Assembly: GCF_000179235.2 (NCBI RefSeq)
Contig: NZ_CP039373.1
Location: forward strand, 1,395,860 to 1,459,859
Length of the DNA stretch: 64,000 bases
Direction: 5' to 3'
Origin: Synechococcus sp. CB0101
GTDB lineage: Bacteria; Cyanobacteriota; Cyanobacteriia; PCC-6307; Cyanobiaceae
The notes under the pieces were generated by a model. That model saw nothing but the letters and a program-made list of their open reading frames with translations. It ran no database searches and had not been told where the DNA came from. The position numbers were made by a program, and so were the translations under genes. Below, piece after piece: positions 34,945-44,191 of this stretch. Each line of letters opens with the position of its first letter. Within the stretch, counting starts at the first letter, position 1.

Positions 34945-35222
34945 TCAGGGAATGTCTCGTGATGCACCAGGCACCCCAATTCCCAATAAATCAGCCCCCT
35001 TGATCAGCTGTTCCACTAGCCGACGTGCCTCCCTGGCTAGCTCTAGATGCTCTCTAGCAAACGCTCCAGGCGCGCCAGCTGATACCGGGTGACCTCTGTA
35101 GGCAGGGCTCGATACATCGCCCTGCACTGGCGAAGCTTTTCTTCTAAACCCAGGCGCACATGGTGATCACAGGGCAGGGGAACGGTTGCTGTTGTGGGCC
35201 GAGTGAGTTGATGACCAGCCAT
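34945..35222 (-). pseudogene. Small gene, probably frameshifted
   Basis: From ATG at 35222 a frame of 59 residues runs to a stop at 35043 (KLRQCRAMYRALPTEVTRYQ, then LARLERLLES). Near 35045-35055 the next frame continues in the same helical style (HLELAREARRLVEQLIKGAD LLGIG, split here after 20) to 34945. Joined, these give a helical protein of about 95 residues. A one-base shift in the gene or in the sequence would explain it. The function is unknown. Confidence 0.4.
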
Positions 35223-35670
35223 TTTTGGACCTCAGTATGCATTTGCCCTGAAACCAGAGGAGTACTCCTCTCGATGTATTCACCATCGCAGGAGCGATTG
35301 CTCCATTACCAGATGAAAAGCCAGGGCGGATTCAGGGAATTTCAGGTGAAACGGCGCAACGATTTGCGCTAGGCCAAAAGCCGTGCCTACGAAAGACCAG
35401 CCAAACAAGCCACTGCACAACCACCCACTCATCTTGGGCCTCGATGCATGCATGGGCTCACCTGATCGCGATCAAGCTCGATGCCCTCTTCTTAGGCGGA
35501 ATGAAGGCTGAGCAATCGACCAGCCCCACCCCTAGGTCGATGGCTCTCACCAACAATTCCCCGAAACCTCCCTCAGGATTCTTCTGGTAATCGAAGGGAG
35601 GCTGAAGCATTCTGAAGAGGTCGGGGACACAACACCCCACAACACAACTCAACTCACCAGAACAAGAACC
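35223..35670. promoter_or_regulatory. Upstream region of the plus-strand peptide gene
   Basis: No gene is supported here. TCAGGGAATTTCAGGT at 35332-35347 resembles the dyad of the array. Arms CCTCCCT (35567-35573) and AGGGAGG (35595-35601) form an inverted repeat about 70 bp before the ATG, similar in composition to the 5'UTR hairpins of the array. Confidence 0.45.
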
Positions 35671-35952
35671 ATGAACACCACCACAATCGAAACCAACACC
35701 TTCAACTTGGCCGATGCAGAGCTGCAGGCCGCAGTCGGCGGCCGAAAGAAAGGAGGCGGAAAGAATCGCGCCCAACGACAAGCCCGCAAATTCTGGAAAC
35801 AGCACAAGGCCTCGCAACCCCAGATCACAATCGGTGATGGAGGGGTAACGATTGATGGTGAATGGACAGGTGCCCCGGCTCCCGCTCCTTTCAATCCGTT
35901 CAAACCTGTTGATGGGGCGGACGCAATCTCCTTCCCCCAAATGCCTGGCTGA
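35671..35952 (+). CDS. Double-glycine-leader peptide precursor (93 residues)
   Basis: The leader MNTTTIETNTFNLADAELQA continues AVGG (Gly23-Gly24), the same class as in the array at 24.9-32.2 kb. The core is unlike any of those: a highly basic helix (RKKGGGKNRAQRQARKFWKQ) and then a beta-like, proline-rich tail (GDGGVTIDGEWTGAPAPAPF). Such a cationic core is typical of antimicrobial or nucleic-acid-binding peptides, but neither is shown here. It lies just before a tRNA-Val gene, a common site for accessory genes. Confidence 0.7.
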   Translation: MNTTTIETNTFNLADAELQAAVGGRKKGGGKNRAQRQARKFWKQHKASQPQITIGDGGVTIDGEWTGAPAPAPFNPFKPVDGADAISFPQMPG

Positions 35953-35963
35953 GGCAGGGTTGA

Positions 35964-36035
<72 letters not shown>

Positions 36036-36073
36036 GGCTGCGCCATTCTGCAGCCCGACCGTCGCCCCACGCC

Positions 36074-36589
36074 ATGGCCAGCGGCCAGCAACACGATCGC
36101 GCTACTTGGCTCCTGGCTCTGCCCTTCGGGCTGCTGTGGGCACCGTGGCTCGGCCTTGGCGGTGTGCTGACCGCTGGCCTGGCCTTTCTGCTGGGCGGGC
36201 TGTGGCTGTCCCCCGACCTCGACACCCGCTCCAACCCCAGCCGCCGTTGGGGGCCGCTGCGGCTGCTGTGGTGGCCCTACCGGCACCTGCTGCGCCACCG
36301 CTCGCTCCTCTCCCATTCCCCCCTCATGGGCAGCGCCGGGCGGCTCATCTACCTGGCCGCCCTGGTCGCGGGGTTGAGCTGGCTGCTGCACCCCTGGGGC
36401 GCACCGCACCCACAAGCTCTGCTCGAGGGGCTCCAGGGATGGTGGACCCACCAACGCGGGCTGAGCCTGGCGGCGCTGTGCGGCGTGGAAGCCAGCGCCT
36501 GGCTCCATCTGATCCAAGACGGGGATCCTGTGCCGCGCATGCCCCGCCTGCTGCGCCGCAAGCGCCGCCGATCCAAGACACTGCGCTGA
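36074..36589 (+). CDS. DUF2227-type putative metal-binding membrane protein
   Basis: The protein has three or four hydrophobic segments and the family features SPDLDTRSNP, WWPYRHLLRHRSLLSHSPLM and a later HLIQDGDPVPR. The conserved His and Asp residues suggest metal binding. No enzymatic activity is established. The basic C-terminus (RRKRRRSKTLR) is probably cytoplasmic. Confidence 0.75.
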   Translation: MASGQQHDRATWLLALPFGLLWAPWLGLGGVLTAGLAFLLGGLWLSPDLDTRSNPSRRWGPLRLLWWPYRHLLRHRSLLSHSPLMGSAGRLIYLAALVAGLSWLLHPWGAPHPQALLEGLQGWWTHQRGLSLAALCGVEASAWLHLIQDGDPVPRMPRLLRRKRRRSKTLR

Positions 36590-36605
36590 GCAGCCACTCC
36601 ACACC

Positions 36606-37304
36606 TTGCCTCTGCTCGACTTCGACGGGGATTACGGCCGCACCTACGACGCGCGCATCGCCACGCTGATCCCGGCCTACGAAGCGATCTTCGAGCTCGC
36701 TGCTGCAGCAACCGCCGCCCTGCAACCGCTGGCGCAACAAGCACTGGTGGTGGGCGCTGGAACCGGAACGGAGCTGCCAGGGCTGCTGGCTGCCATGCCC
36801 CAAGCCCTCTTCACCTTGGTGGAACCCAGCGCTCAAATGCGCGGGTTCTGCCAGGCGCTGATCGAGCGCGTCGGAGCGAGCGATCGGGTGACGTGGGGTC
36901 CCGATGATCTCGATGCGCTTGGCCCCACATGCTTCGACGCTGTGATCAGCCACAACGTGCTGCACGTGCTCACGCCGGATGCGCAAGAACGGTTGCTGCA
37001 GCAGATGGCCGAGCGAGTGGCACCGGGCGGCTGCCTGCTGCTCAGCAGCTACAGCGAAACGGAACCGCCTGAGCTGGAGCTTGGCCTCCAGATCGGGGTG
37101 GCCCGCTTTAAAGCCCTGGGGATGGATCCCGCCACGATCGAGGCCGTGATGGCCGCTCGCAACAGCAAGGTGTTTTCCGTGAATCACCAGCGGCTCGAGG
37201 CTCAACTGCTGCAGGCCGGCCTCGAACCACCGATTCAGCTGGTTCAGGCCCTGTTCAACAGGCTCTGGCTGAGTCGCCGATGCGAAGGTGGCGCCACCGC
37301 CTGA
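36606..37304 (+). CDS. Class I SAM-dependent methyltransferase
   Basis: The SAM-binding loop is ALVVGAGTGTELPGLLA, motif II is LFTLVEPSAQMRGF, and the post-motif region is DAVISHNVLHVL. The product starts with a TTG at 36606 (LLDFDGDYGRTYDAR), 16 bp after the previous gene. The substrate is unknown. It overlaps no other gene and lies 10 bp before mazG. Confidence 0.75.
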   Translation: MPLLDFDGDYGRTYDARIATLIPAYEAIFELAAAATAALQPLAQQALVVGAGTGTELPGLLAAMPQALFTLVEPSAQMRGFCQALIERVGASDRVTWGPDDLDALGPTCFDAVISHNVLHVLTPDAQERLLQQMAERVAPGGCLLLSSYSETEPPELELGLQIGVARFKALGMDPATIEAVMAARNSKVFSVNHQRLEAQLLQAGLEPPIQLVQALFNRLWLSRRCEGGATA

Positions 37305-37314
37305 ACGCCAGCCC

Positions 37315-38139
37315 ATGGCCGCCGATCCCGCCACCACCGCAGCCCTCAGTGAGCTGATCAACGTGGTGGCCAGGCTTCGGGATCCCAACGGCGGCTGCCC
37401 CTGGGACCTGGAGCAAACCCACGCCTCCCTGGTTCCCTACGTGCTGGAGGAAGCCCACGAGGTGGCCGATGCCATCCACCACGGCGATGACGCCCATCTC
37501 AAGGAGGAATTGGGGGATCTACTGCTGCAGGTGGTGCTGCACGGACAGATCGCCCAGGAGGAGGGACGATTCGATCTGGGTCAGATCGCTTCAGCCATCA
37601 GCGAAAAGTTGGTGCGCCGCCACCCCCATGTGTTCGGCGATGCCGAAGTCCCTGACAGCGCCGCCGTGAAGGCGACCTGGGAAGCGATCAAAGCCTCTGA
37701 ACACGAGAGCCCGCCCTCCGCCAGCCCCCTCAGCGATCGCCTTGCGAGCAAGGTGCGCGGCCAACCCGCCTTGGCCGGTGCCATGACCATCTCCAAAAAG
37801 GCCGCCGCGGCCGGCTTCGAGTGGGATGACATGGCCGGTGTGTGGAAGAAGGTGCACGAGGAGCTCGACGAGCTCAAGGAAGCCGTGGCCAGCGGCAACA
37901 AGGTTCACGCCCAGGAGGAACTCGGCGATGTGCTGTTCACCCTGGTGAACGTGGCCCGCTGGTGCGGCATCGACCCCGAAGCGGGCCTGGCTGGCACCAA
38001 CCGCCGCTTCCTCGATCGCTTCTCCCGCGTGGAGGCGGCCCTCGGCGGCGACCTCCAGGGCCGCAGCATCCGCGAACTCGAAGGCCTGTGGCAACAGGCA
38101 AAGGCAGAGATCCGAGCGGCTCAATCCTCTGACGGCTGA
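37315..38139 (+). CDS. mazG: Nucleoside triphosphate pyrophosphohydrolase MazG
   Basis: MazG hydrolyses (d)NTPs to NMP and pyrophosphate and may limit (p)ppGpp-related responses. Two MazG repeats are present: the first has CPWDLEQTHASLVPYVLEEA and EELGDLLLQVVLH, and the second has VHEELDELKEAV and EELGDVLFTLVNVARW, with E-E-x-x-E-type metal ligands. The length of 274 residues is normal. ATG at 37315 is preferred over a GTG at 37288. Confidence 0.93.
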   Translation: MAADPATTAALSELINVVARLRDPNGGCPWDLEQTHASLVPYVLEEAHEVADAIHHGDDAHLKEELGDLLLQVVLHGQIAQEEGRFDLGQIASAISEKLVRRHPHVFGDAEVPDSAAVKATWEAIKASEHESPPSASPLSDRLASKVRGQPALAGAMTISKKAAAAGFEWDDMAGVWKKVHEELDELKEAVASGNKVHAQEELGDVLFTLVNVARWCGIDPEAGLAGTNRRFLDRFSRVEAALGGDLQGRSIRELEGLWQQAKAEIRAAQSSDG

Positions 38140-38552
38140 ATCCGCCCGCGCCGCTGCTGCTTCACGGCGCTGCGCTGCTTCTTGGCCGCCAAGCGCCGTT
38201 GCACCGAACCGCGCGTGGGCTTGGTGGGGCGCCGCGGCGGTGGCGGTGGCTTGATCGCCTCCTGCAGGATCTCCACGAGGCGCCGCTGCGCCGCCACCCG
38301 GTTCTGCCACTGGGAGCGGTGCTCGCTGGCCGCGATCACCACGCAGCCGTCCACCAACCGCGGCTCAAGCCGCCGCAGCGCCCGGGCCCGCAGCTGCACG
38401 GGCAACGACGGCGTCACCGCCAGATCAAACAGCAACTCCACCCGCGAATCGGTGGTGTTCACGTTTTGACCGCCGGGGCCACTGGATCGAGAAAAACGCC
38501 AGCGCAGTTCCGCCGCAGGGATCACCAGCCGTGGGCTCAGTTGCAGATCCAC
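38121..38552 (-). CDS. arfB: Peptidyl-tRNA hydrolase ArfB (ribosome rescue)
   Basis: ArfB (YaeJ) hydrolyses peptidyl-tRNA on ribosomes stalled at the end of truncated mRNAs. The catalytic GGQ lies in FSRSSGPGGQNVNTTDSRVE, and the basic C-terminal tail that enters the mRNA channel is present (KPTRGSVQRRLAAKKQRSA). At 143 residues it fits the short release-factor family. The 3' end overlaps the mazG 3' end by 19 bp. Confidence 0.9.
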   Translation of the reverse strand: MDLQLSPRLVIPAAELRWRFSRSSGPGGQNVNTTDSRVELLFDLAVTPSLPVQLRARALRRLEPRLVDGCVVIAASEHRSQWQNRVAAQRRLVEILQEAIKPPPPPRRPTKPTRGSVQRRLAAKKQRSAVKQQRRGRIQPSED

Positions 38553-40321
38553 TTGCCGAAATCAAGCCCGTTCACAAGCATGCCCGTAGTGCCAACCGCT
38601 TGCCGATCGCCATGGGCCAGGGCTCGAGCTACGACCAACTCCATCGGAACATCGTGATCCGCGCCGACATCTACGGCGGCGCCAACAGTGCACCAAGGAT
38701 CCTGGCGGCGGGACTGGGCTTCGAGGGCATCACGGGCATCCCTGGCCTGCTGAGTGAGAACCAGATCGGCCTGGCTGAAACAGCAGGCGCGGGGGTGGTG
38801 CAAGAACTGATAGGCCTGGATCCCGCCGCACCACTGCGCAACATCACCTCAGGCGTTTCGCCGGCAGGCGTGCAGATTGCTGGTTTCAGCAACAGCACGG
38901 TCACGCAGACCTTCATGGATGCGATGCCGATCGAATTCAGCCACCCGCTGCTGCCGAGCACGGTGCTGCCCGAGAACTTCCGCATCCACCTGAACACCGG
39001 TGAGGTGGTCACGCCCCTCTACGTGGCCCAGAACCCCAACCTCGACTTCAACGAGCGCCAGACCGTGGTGGCCTTTGGCTACTTCGCCAACCGCCTGCCC
39101 ACTGGCGACCCCAACGCCGTGCATCCGGTGCGCTTCGAGGTGGTGAACGGCAGTGGCACCCCTGTTCAGCTAATCACCCCCAAGGGTCTGGTGGATGGCA
39201 CCGGCCTCAGCCAGACCAGCAACAACCCCTACGACCCCTTCAACGGCCCAACCCTGGTGGGCGCCAAGCTCAACCGACTCTCGCTGGCCGGGGATTACCC
39301 CGCACCGGCCTTCCCCAACTCGGTGGCCAACCATGGCGTGGAGTACTACGGCACCAGCAACAAGCTCTACCGGCTGCGGCTGTTCACGTCCGGCGGCTTC
39401 TCACCCAATGGCGTGAGCGGCTTTCTGCCCCAGGAGTTCGCGCGCTTCTTCCAGCTCACTGCCCAAGGCCCTGCTGGCGAGGCGATCACCATCGGAGAAG
39501 CCGGCACCTCCGTGAAGGTGAAGGGCGGCAGCCTCAAGGTGAAGGGCATCGCCGATCTGGGCAACGGGCTTTCCGCCGATCCGGATTACATCTATGCGGA
39601 AGACCACGACAACCAGTTCGACATCATCATCAAGGCCTCCAGCCCCAAGGCGATCCGGGCCCTGGAGAGCGTGGTGCTGCCTGATCCACGCCTGGGCACC
39701 CACAGCCCCATTTACAACCCGGGCGGCCCCGGCACCGCGCCCCTGCCCGCCTATCGCTACACCCAGCCTTCCCCGGGGCAGACCCTCGCTGTGGAGTTCG
39801 CCCTGAAGGACCCCGCCACGGTGAGCTGGGCCGATCAGAGCCTGGCCAGCTACGACAGCGCCGACGACCTGGCCGTGGCCTTCCGCCTGCGCGATCCGAT
39901 CACCGGCGAATGGCGCCTGACCAGCAGCTCAAGCCAGGCCAACCGCTGGGCGAGCTCCGGCGATTGGATGTTGGTGGACGTTCCCTTTGCCGCCAACCCC
40001 ACCGACAGCTACACAACTGATGTGGTGGAGCTGCGCAACAGCCAGCGCAACGACTCCGTCTACACCGCTAACCCACGCCAGATCAGCCGGCTGGAACAGG
40101 CCGGCTACCGCAATCAAGGCACCGTATTCACTGCGTATGCAGAGCCCCTGCGGGGTCTCGATCCGGTGTGGCAGCTGGTCTCGCCCGATGGCCAGCACGC
40201 CACCACGGCCTCCCGGCAGGAGCGGCGCCACTGGCTCGAACAGGGTTGGCGTAGCGATGGCGTGGCCTTCTACAGCGTGGCCTTCCCTAACGCAGCCCTA
40301 ACCGGCGGATGGGAGGCTTAG
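38531..40321 (+). CDS. Large protein of unknown function, DUF5648-like C-terminal repeats
   Basis: No enzymatic family is recognised. The N-terminal two thirds are beta-rich ([20 protein letters not shown] and [13 protein letters not shown]). The last 120 residues contain two repeats of the DUF5648 kind: [20 protein letters not shown] followed by QAGYRNQG, and [20 protein letters not shown] followed by QGWRSDG. Such repeats occur in extracellular or surface proteins, but no signal peptide is seen. The start is uncertain: the GTG at 38531 overlaps the divergent arfB gene, and the ATG at 38612 is an alternative. Confidence 0.6.
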   Translation: MGSVADPLAEIKPVHKHARSANRLPIAMGQGSSYDQLHRNIVIRADIYGGANSAPRILAAGLGFEGITGIPGLLSENQIGLAETAGAGVVQELIGLDPAAPLRNITSGVSPAGVQIAGFSNSTVTQTFMDAMPIEFSHPLLPSTVLPENFRIHLNTGEVVTPLYVAQNPNLDFNERQTVVAFGYFANRLPTGDPNAVHPVRFEVVNGSGTPVQLITPKGLVDGTGLSQTSNNPYDPFNGPTLVGAKLNRLSLAGDYPAPAFPNSVANHGVEYYGTSNKLYRLRLFTSGGFSPNGVSGFLPQEFARFFQLTAQGPAGEAITIGEAGTSVKVKGGSLKVKGIADLGNGLSADPDYIYAEDHDNQFDIIIKASSPKAIRALESVVLPDPRLGTHSPIYNPGGPGTAPLPAYRYTQPSPGQTLAVEFALKDPATVSWADQSLASYDSADDLAVAFRLRDPITGEWRLTSSSSQANRWASSGDWMLVDVPFAANPTDSYTTDVVELRNSQRNDSVYTANPRQISRLEQAGYRNQGTVFTAYAEPLRGLDPVWQLVSPDGQHATTASRQERRHWLEQGWRSDGVAFYSVAFPNAALTGGWEA

Positions 40322-40347
40322 CTGGAAGGATCGATCAGCCCAGGCCT

Positions 40348-41220
40348 GTGAGCAGCGCACCCGCCCCCACCTCCGGCTGGGTAGATGAAGTCTTTGATGG
40401 CGTGCGCTACGGCCTGGCCGGCCGCGTCATCGCGGAGGAGCAGTCACCCTTCCAGCGGGTGACGATCATCGAGAGCGAGCGCTACGGGAAGGGTCTGCTG
40501 CTCGATGGCTGCTGGATGACCGCGGAGCGCCAGGAGCGGCATTACCACGAATCGATCGTGCATCCGGCCCTCTGCGGTGCGGCACAGGTGGAGCGGGTGC
40601 TGGTGATCGGCGGCGGCGATGGCGGCACCGCCCGCGAGTGCCTGCGCCACGCCGGCGTGCAGCACCTCGACATGGTGGAGATCGATGGGCTGGTGGTGGA
40701 GTGGAGCCAGCAGCACCTGCCGAGCATCGGCGCTGGCTGCTGGAGTGATCCGCGCTTCCACCTCACCGTGGGCGATGGCATCGCCTGGGCCGCGAACGCT
40801 CCAGATGCCAGCTACGACGTGGTGATCGTGGATGGCTCCGATCCGGCCGGGCCGGCTGAGGGCCTGTTCAACCGCGCCTTCTTCGAGCAGTGCCGGCGCA
40901 TTCTCAAACCCGGCGGCGTGTTCGCCACCCAGAGCGAATCACCCGAGGCCTTCCGCCAGGTGCACATCGACACCGTGAAGGTGATCCGCGAGGTGTTCGG
41001 CCACGCCGATCCGATGTATGGCTGGGTGCCGATGTATCCGAGCGGCTGGTGGAGCTGGACCTTCGCCGCCACCGACGGTCGCCGCTACCTGGAGCCGGAT
41101 GCCGCCCGCGCCGCGGCCGTGGCCGAGGGCTGTGAGATCTGGAGCCCCCGTTGGCAACGCGGCGCCTTCGACGCCATCCCGGCTGCCATTGAACGCTCCC
41201 TTCGCTCCCTCCGCGCCTGA
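40348..41220 (+). CDS. speE: Spermidine synthase SpeE
   Basis: SpeE transfers aminopropyl groups from decarboxylated SAM to putrescine. The Rossmann motif [18 protein letters not shown] is followed by the family signature [15 protein letters not shown] and the active-site region [18 protein letters not shown]. The length is close to 290 residues. The GTG at 40348 is preferred over the upstream start at 40309, which would overlap the previous gene. It lies 4 bp before speB, forming a polyamine operon. Confidence 0.92.
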   Translation: MSSAPAPTSGWVDEVFDGVRYGLAGRVIAEEQSPFQRVTIIESERYGKGLLLDGCWMTAERQERHYHESIVHPALCGAAQVERVLVIGGGDGGTARECLRHAGVQHLDMVEIDGLVVEWSQQHLPSIGAGCWSDPRFHLTVGDGIAWAANAPDASYDVVIVDGSDPAGPAEGLFNRAFFEQCRRILKPGGVFATQSESPEAFRQVHIDTVKVIREVFGHADPMYGWVPMYPSGWWSWTFAATDGRRYLEPDAARAAAVAEGCEIWSPRWQRGAFDAIPAAIERSLRSLRA

Positions 41221-41224
41221 AGCC

Positions 41225-42085
41225 ATGTCCGACCTCTCTCTGTTTGACACCGACGGCGCCATCTACATGGGCAGCCAGCGCGATCCCGCCGGCTGCCGCG
41301 TGGGCTTGTTCGGCGTGCCCTATGACGGCACCACCTCCTTCCGCCCCGGCACCCGCTTTGGCCCTGCCGCGATCCGGGAGGTGAGCCCAGGCCTGGAGAG
41401 CTACTGCCCCCAGCTCGATCGCGATCTCGAGGAGCTGGCCATCGCTGATCTGGGCGCCGTGGACATTCCCTTCGGTGCACCGGAACCGGTGGTGGCGGCC
41501 GTGAAACAGGCCACCGAAACCGTGCTGGCCCTCGGGCTCAAGCCCCTGATGCTCGGCGGCGAGCACTCGATCAGCTCCGGTGCCGTGGCGGCCGTGGCGG
41601 AGAAGCACCCGGATCTGGTGCTGGTGCAGCTCGATGCCCACGCCGACCTGCGCCACGAGTGGCTGGGCGCCCATCACAGCCACGCCTGTGCCATGCGCCG
41701 CTGCCTCGAGGTGCTGCCCAGTCAGCAACTGCTGCAGATCGCCATCCGCAGCGGCACCCGCGAGGAATTCTCCGAACTGCGGCAGACGGGCCGGCTGGTG
41801 GCGATCGAACGGATGGCCGAGGCGCTCAAGCCCCTACGCGGCAAGCCGCTCTATCTCACCGTGGATCTCGACTGGTTTGACCCTGCCGTGATGGCTGGCA
41901 CCGGCACCCCCGAACCCGGCGGCTTCCTCTGGAGCGACTTCGCCGCCCTGGTGGATGAACTACGCCACCACAACTTGGTAGCAGCCGATGTGGTGGAGCT
42001 GGCGCCGATGCTCGATCCCAGCGGCGTGAGCAGTGTGCTCGCCTCCAAGGTGGTGCGGAGCCTGCTGTTCCTGCTCGACCGTTAG
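41225..42085 (+). CDS. speB: Agmatinase SpeB (ureohydrolase)
   Basis: The enzyme hydrolyses agmatine to putrescine and urea, feeding SpeE and also producing urea. Manganese ligands are in GGEHSISSGAV, LDAHADLRHEW and YLTVDLDWFDPA, the ureohydrolase signatures. The length of 286 residues is normal. The ATG at 41225 starts 4 bp after the speE stop codon, so the pair is probably cotranscribed. The choice of agmatinase over other ureohydrolases is by neighbour speE. Confidence 0.88.
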   Translation: MSDLSLFDTDGAIYMGSQRDPAGCRVGLFGVPYDGTTSFRPGTRFGPAAIREVSPGLESYCPQLDRDLEELAIADLGAVDIPFGAPEPVVAAVKQATETVLALGLKPLMLGGEHSISSGAVAAVAEKHPDLVLVQLDAHADLRHEWLGAHHSHACAMRRCLEVLPSQQLLQIAIRSGTREEFSELRQTGRLVAIERMAEALKPLRGKPLYLTVDLDWFDPAVMAGTGTPEPGGFLWSDFAALVDELRHHNLVAADVVELAPMLDPSGVSSVLASKVVRSLLFLLDR

Positions 42086-42086
42086 G

Positions 42087-42497
42087 TCAATAAGCGCAGG
42101 TTCCGCTGGAGCGCTGTTCCCGCAGGCGTTCGTGCTGCTGGCCGATCAACAGGATTGCCATGGTGGGGTGGTTGTGGAGCAGGTTGAGGAAGCGCAGGCG
42201 ATCCAGCCGCACCAGCTCAACCGGGGTGCGCGCCACCGCGTCGTTGTGGCGCACGTCCTCAGTCCAAACGATGTCTTCGTAGCTGAACAGCTCACCGGGG
42301 CGATAGCAAAGCTTGTCGCCCTGGGGATTGATCACCTCGACGATGCCGCGGCGCACGGCATAAATGGCATCGGCCGCCTGGCCTCGGCTGAAGATCACCG
42401 CGCCCGTCGCGAATGACACCGTCTCACTGTCCACCTGGGTGGCCATCAGTTCGATCGGACTGGCAACGGCGGCAACAGCCATCAACGATGTCCCCAT
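42087..42497 (-). CDS. Cyclic-nucleotide-binding-domain protein (no DNA-binding domain)
   Basis: The sequence DSETVSFATGAVIFSRGQAA and DAIYAVRRGIVEVI with GELFSYEDIV fit the cNMP-binding beta barrel of the Crp/Fnr superfamily. The protein stops after the barrel, so no helix-turn-helix is present. The ligand-contact PBC motif is not conserved, so it may respond to another signal or mediate protein contacts. The ATG at 42497 is used; 42515 is an alternative. It ends 1 bp after speB on the opposite strand. Confidence 0.7.
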   Translation of the reverse strand: MGTSLMAVAAVASPIELMATQVDSETVSFATGAVIFSRGQAADAIYAVRRGIVEVINPQGDKLCYRPGELFSYEDIVWTEDVRHNDAVARTPVELVRLDRLRFLNLLHNHPTMAILLIGQQHERLREQRSSGTCAY

Positions 42498-42592
42498 GAC
42501 GCTGTGTGAAACCAACTTGGCACCGCCGCACAGGCGACTTGGCGTGCTGGATCACATTCAACGCTGATCAGGCGCGAATCTTCGCCTTCTCT

Positions 42593-42829
42593 TTAGGTTT
42601 CGAGCACATCCGTGAGGGCCAGCTGGCGCTCCCCGGGATGGGGCAACAACTCCGCCGGGCTGTCCCCCATCACCGGCAAGCGCGGCGGGCGCGCCGTCCA
42701 GTGATGGCACCAGAGCTCCGCCGCCAGCTCCCCATGGATCGGCAGCTTGCGCAGGAGACACCACCCCATCTCCACACCGCTCGGCTGGGTGCAGTGGCGG
42801 CAGCTGCGGCAGCAGGGGCGGTTGCCCAT
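42593..42829 (-). CDS. Small cysteine-rich conserved protein
   Basis: The product (78 residues) contains a C-C-x-x-C-x-x-C cluster (NRPCCRSCRHCTQPSG) followed by MGWCLLRKLPIHGELAAELW and CHHWTARPPRLP, a pattern that looks like a metal or iron-sulfur binding module. The composition and order are typical of small cyanobacterial proteins, but the function is unknown. The ATG at 42829 is preferred because it is the last start before the conserved cysteines. Confidence 0.6.
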   Translation of the reverse strand: MGNRPCCRSCRHCTQPSGVEMGWCLLRKLPIHGELAAELWCHHWTARPPRLPVMGDSPAELLPHPGERQLALTDVLET

Positions 42830-42984
42830 GGAGGGCGGCAAGGGGGCTCAACGTAATCAGCCCAACCAGCCCTGGCCAGTGCGGACATCCAACCTCCGGG
42901 TTCTCTTCGGACTGTTGAAGAGCGACCGTGCATCACCGCGCCGCTCGCCACCGTCCATAGGATCCACGCCGATGCCAAATCGCC

Positions 42985-44124
42985 ATGGGCGCCCCATCGG
43001 CTGCCTCCGAGCCCCTGCAGCGCACGCCGCTGTTTGAGGCCGCCCGCATCGCCGGCGGGCGCATGGTGCCCTTCGCCGGCTGGGAGATGGCGGTGCAATT
43101 CGCCGGCCTGTTGCAGGAGCACAAGGCGGTGCGTGAACACTGCGGCTTGTTTGATATCTCCCACATGGGGGTCTTGCGCCTCAGCGGGCCAGGCGCCAAA
43201 GACCTGTTGCAGGCCCTGGTGCCCACCGATCTGTTTCGCATCGGCCCCGGTGAGGCCTGCTACACGGTGCTGCTCAACGAGCAGGGCGGCATCCGCGACG
43301 ATCTGATCATTTACGACCGCGGCTGGGACGAGGCCACCCAGGCCCACGAGCTGCTGTTGGTGATCAATGCAGCCTGCGCTGAGGCCGACACCGTCTGGAT
43401 CCGCAGCCAGCTGGAGCCCGCCGGCATCCAGGTGGCCGACCACAAGGGCGATGGGGTGCTGTTGGCCCTGCAGGGGCCGGAAGCCGCTGCCCAGCTCGAG
43501 AGCATCAGCGGCACCTCCCTCGCCGGCCTGCCTCGATTCGGCCATCGCAACCTCACCCTGCCGGGCATCGGCGAAGCCTTCGTGGCCCGCACTGGCTACA
43601 CCGGGGAAGACGGCTTCGAGCTGCTGCTGGGGCGTGGGGCCGGGCTGAGCTTCTGGACCCTCTGCCAGGAGCGCGGCATCCAGCCCTGCGGCCTCGGCGC
43701 CCGCGACACGCTGCGGCTGGAAGCAGCGATGCATCTGTATGGCAGCGATATGGATGCCTCCACCTCACCACTGGAGGTGGGCCTGGGCTGGCTGGTGCAC
43801 CTGGAGATGCCCAAGCCCTTTGTGGGGCGTGAGGTGTTGGAGCAGCAAACCAGCAGCGGCGTGAAGCGGCGCCTGGTGGGGCTGCAGCTGCAAGGCCGCG
43901 CCATCCCGCGCCATGGCTATTCAGTGCTGGCAAGCGGGGCTGAAGCGGGCAGCACCCCGATCGGCACGGTCACCAGTGGCGGCTGGTCCCCCAGCCTGGA
44001 GGCCGGCATTGCCCTGGCGCTGGTGGATACCGCTGCCGCCAAGCTCGGCAGCCAGCTGGCGGTGGAGATCCGCGGCAAAGCCGAGCCCGCCCAGGTCGTG
44101 AAGCGACCGTTTTATCGGCGCTGA
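42985..44124 (+). CDS. gcvT: Aminomethyltransferase GcvT (glycine cleavage T protein)
   Basis: GcvT releases ammonia from the aminomethyl-lipoyl H protein and makes 5,10-methylenetetrahydrofolate, part of photorespiratory glycine decarboxylation. Characteristic segments are [34 protein letters not shown] and [18 protein letters not shown]. The length is 379 residues. An intergenic region of 155 bp upstream probably carries the promoter. Confidence 0.95.
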   Translation: MGAPSAASEPLQRTPLFEAARIAGGRMVPFAGWEMAVQFAGLLQEHKAVREHCGLFDISHMGVLRLSGPGAKDLLQALVPTDLFRIGPGEACYTVLLNEQGGIRDDLIIYDRGWDEATQAHELLLVINAACAEADTVWIRSQLEPAGIQVADHKGDGVLLALQGPEAAAQLESISGTSLAGLPRFGHRNLTLPGIGEAFVARTGYTGEDGFELLLGRGAGLSFWTLCQERGIQPCGLGARDTLRLEAAMHLYGSDMDASTSPLEVGLGWLVHLEMPKPFVGREVLEQQTSSGVKRRLVGLQLQGRAIPRHGYSVLASGAEAGSTPIGTVTSGGWSPSLEAGIALALVDTAAAKLGSQLAVEIRGKAEPAQVVKRPFYRR

Positions 44125-44191
44125 TCCATCGCCCCGAACGCGATCCAGCCGCCCTAATGGGACAATCGCCGATTGCGTTTCCCTCCTCAGC

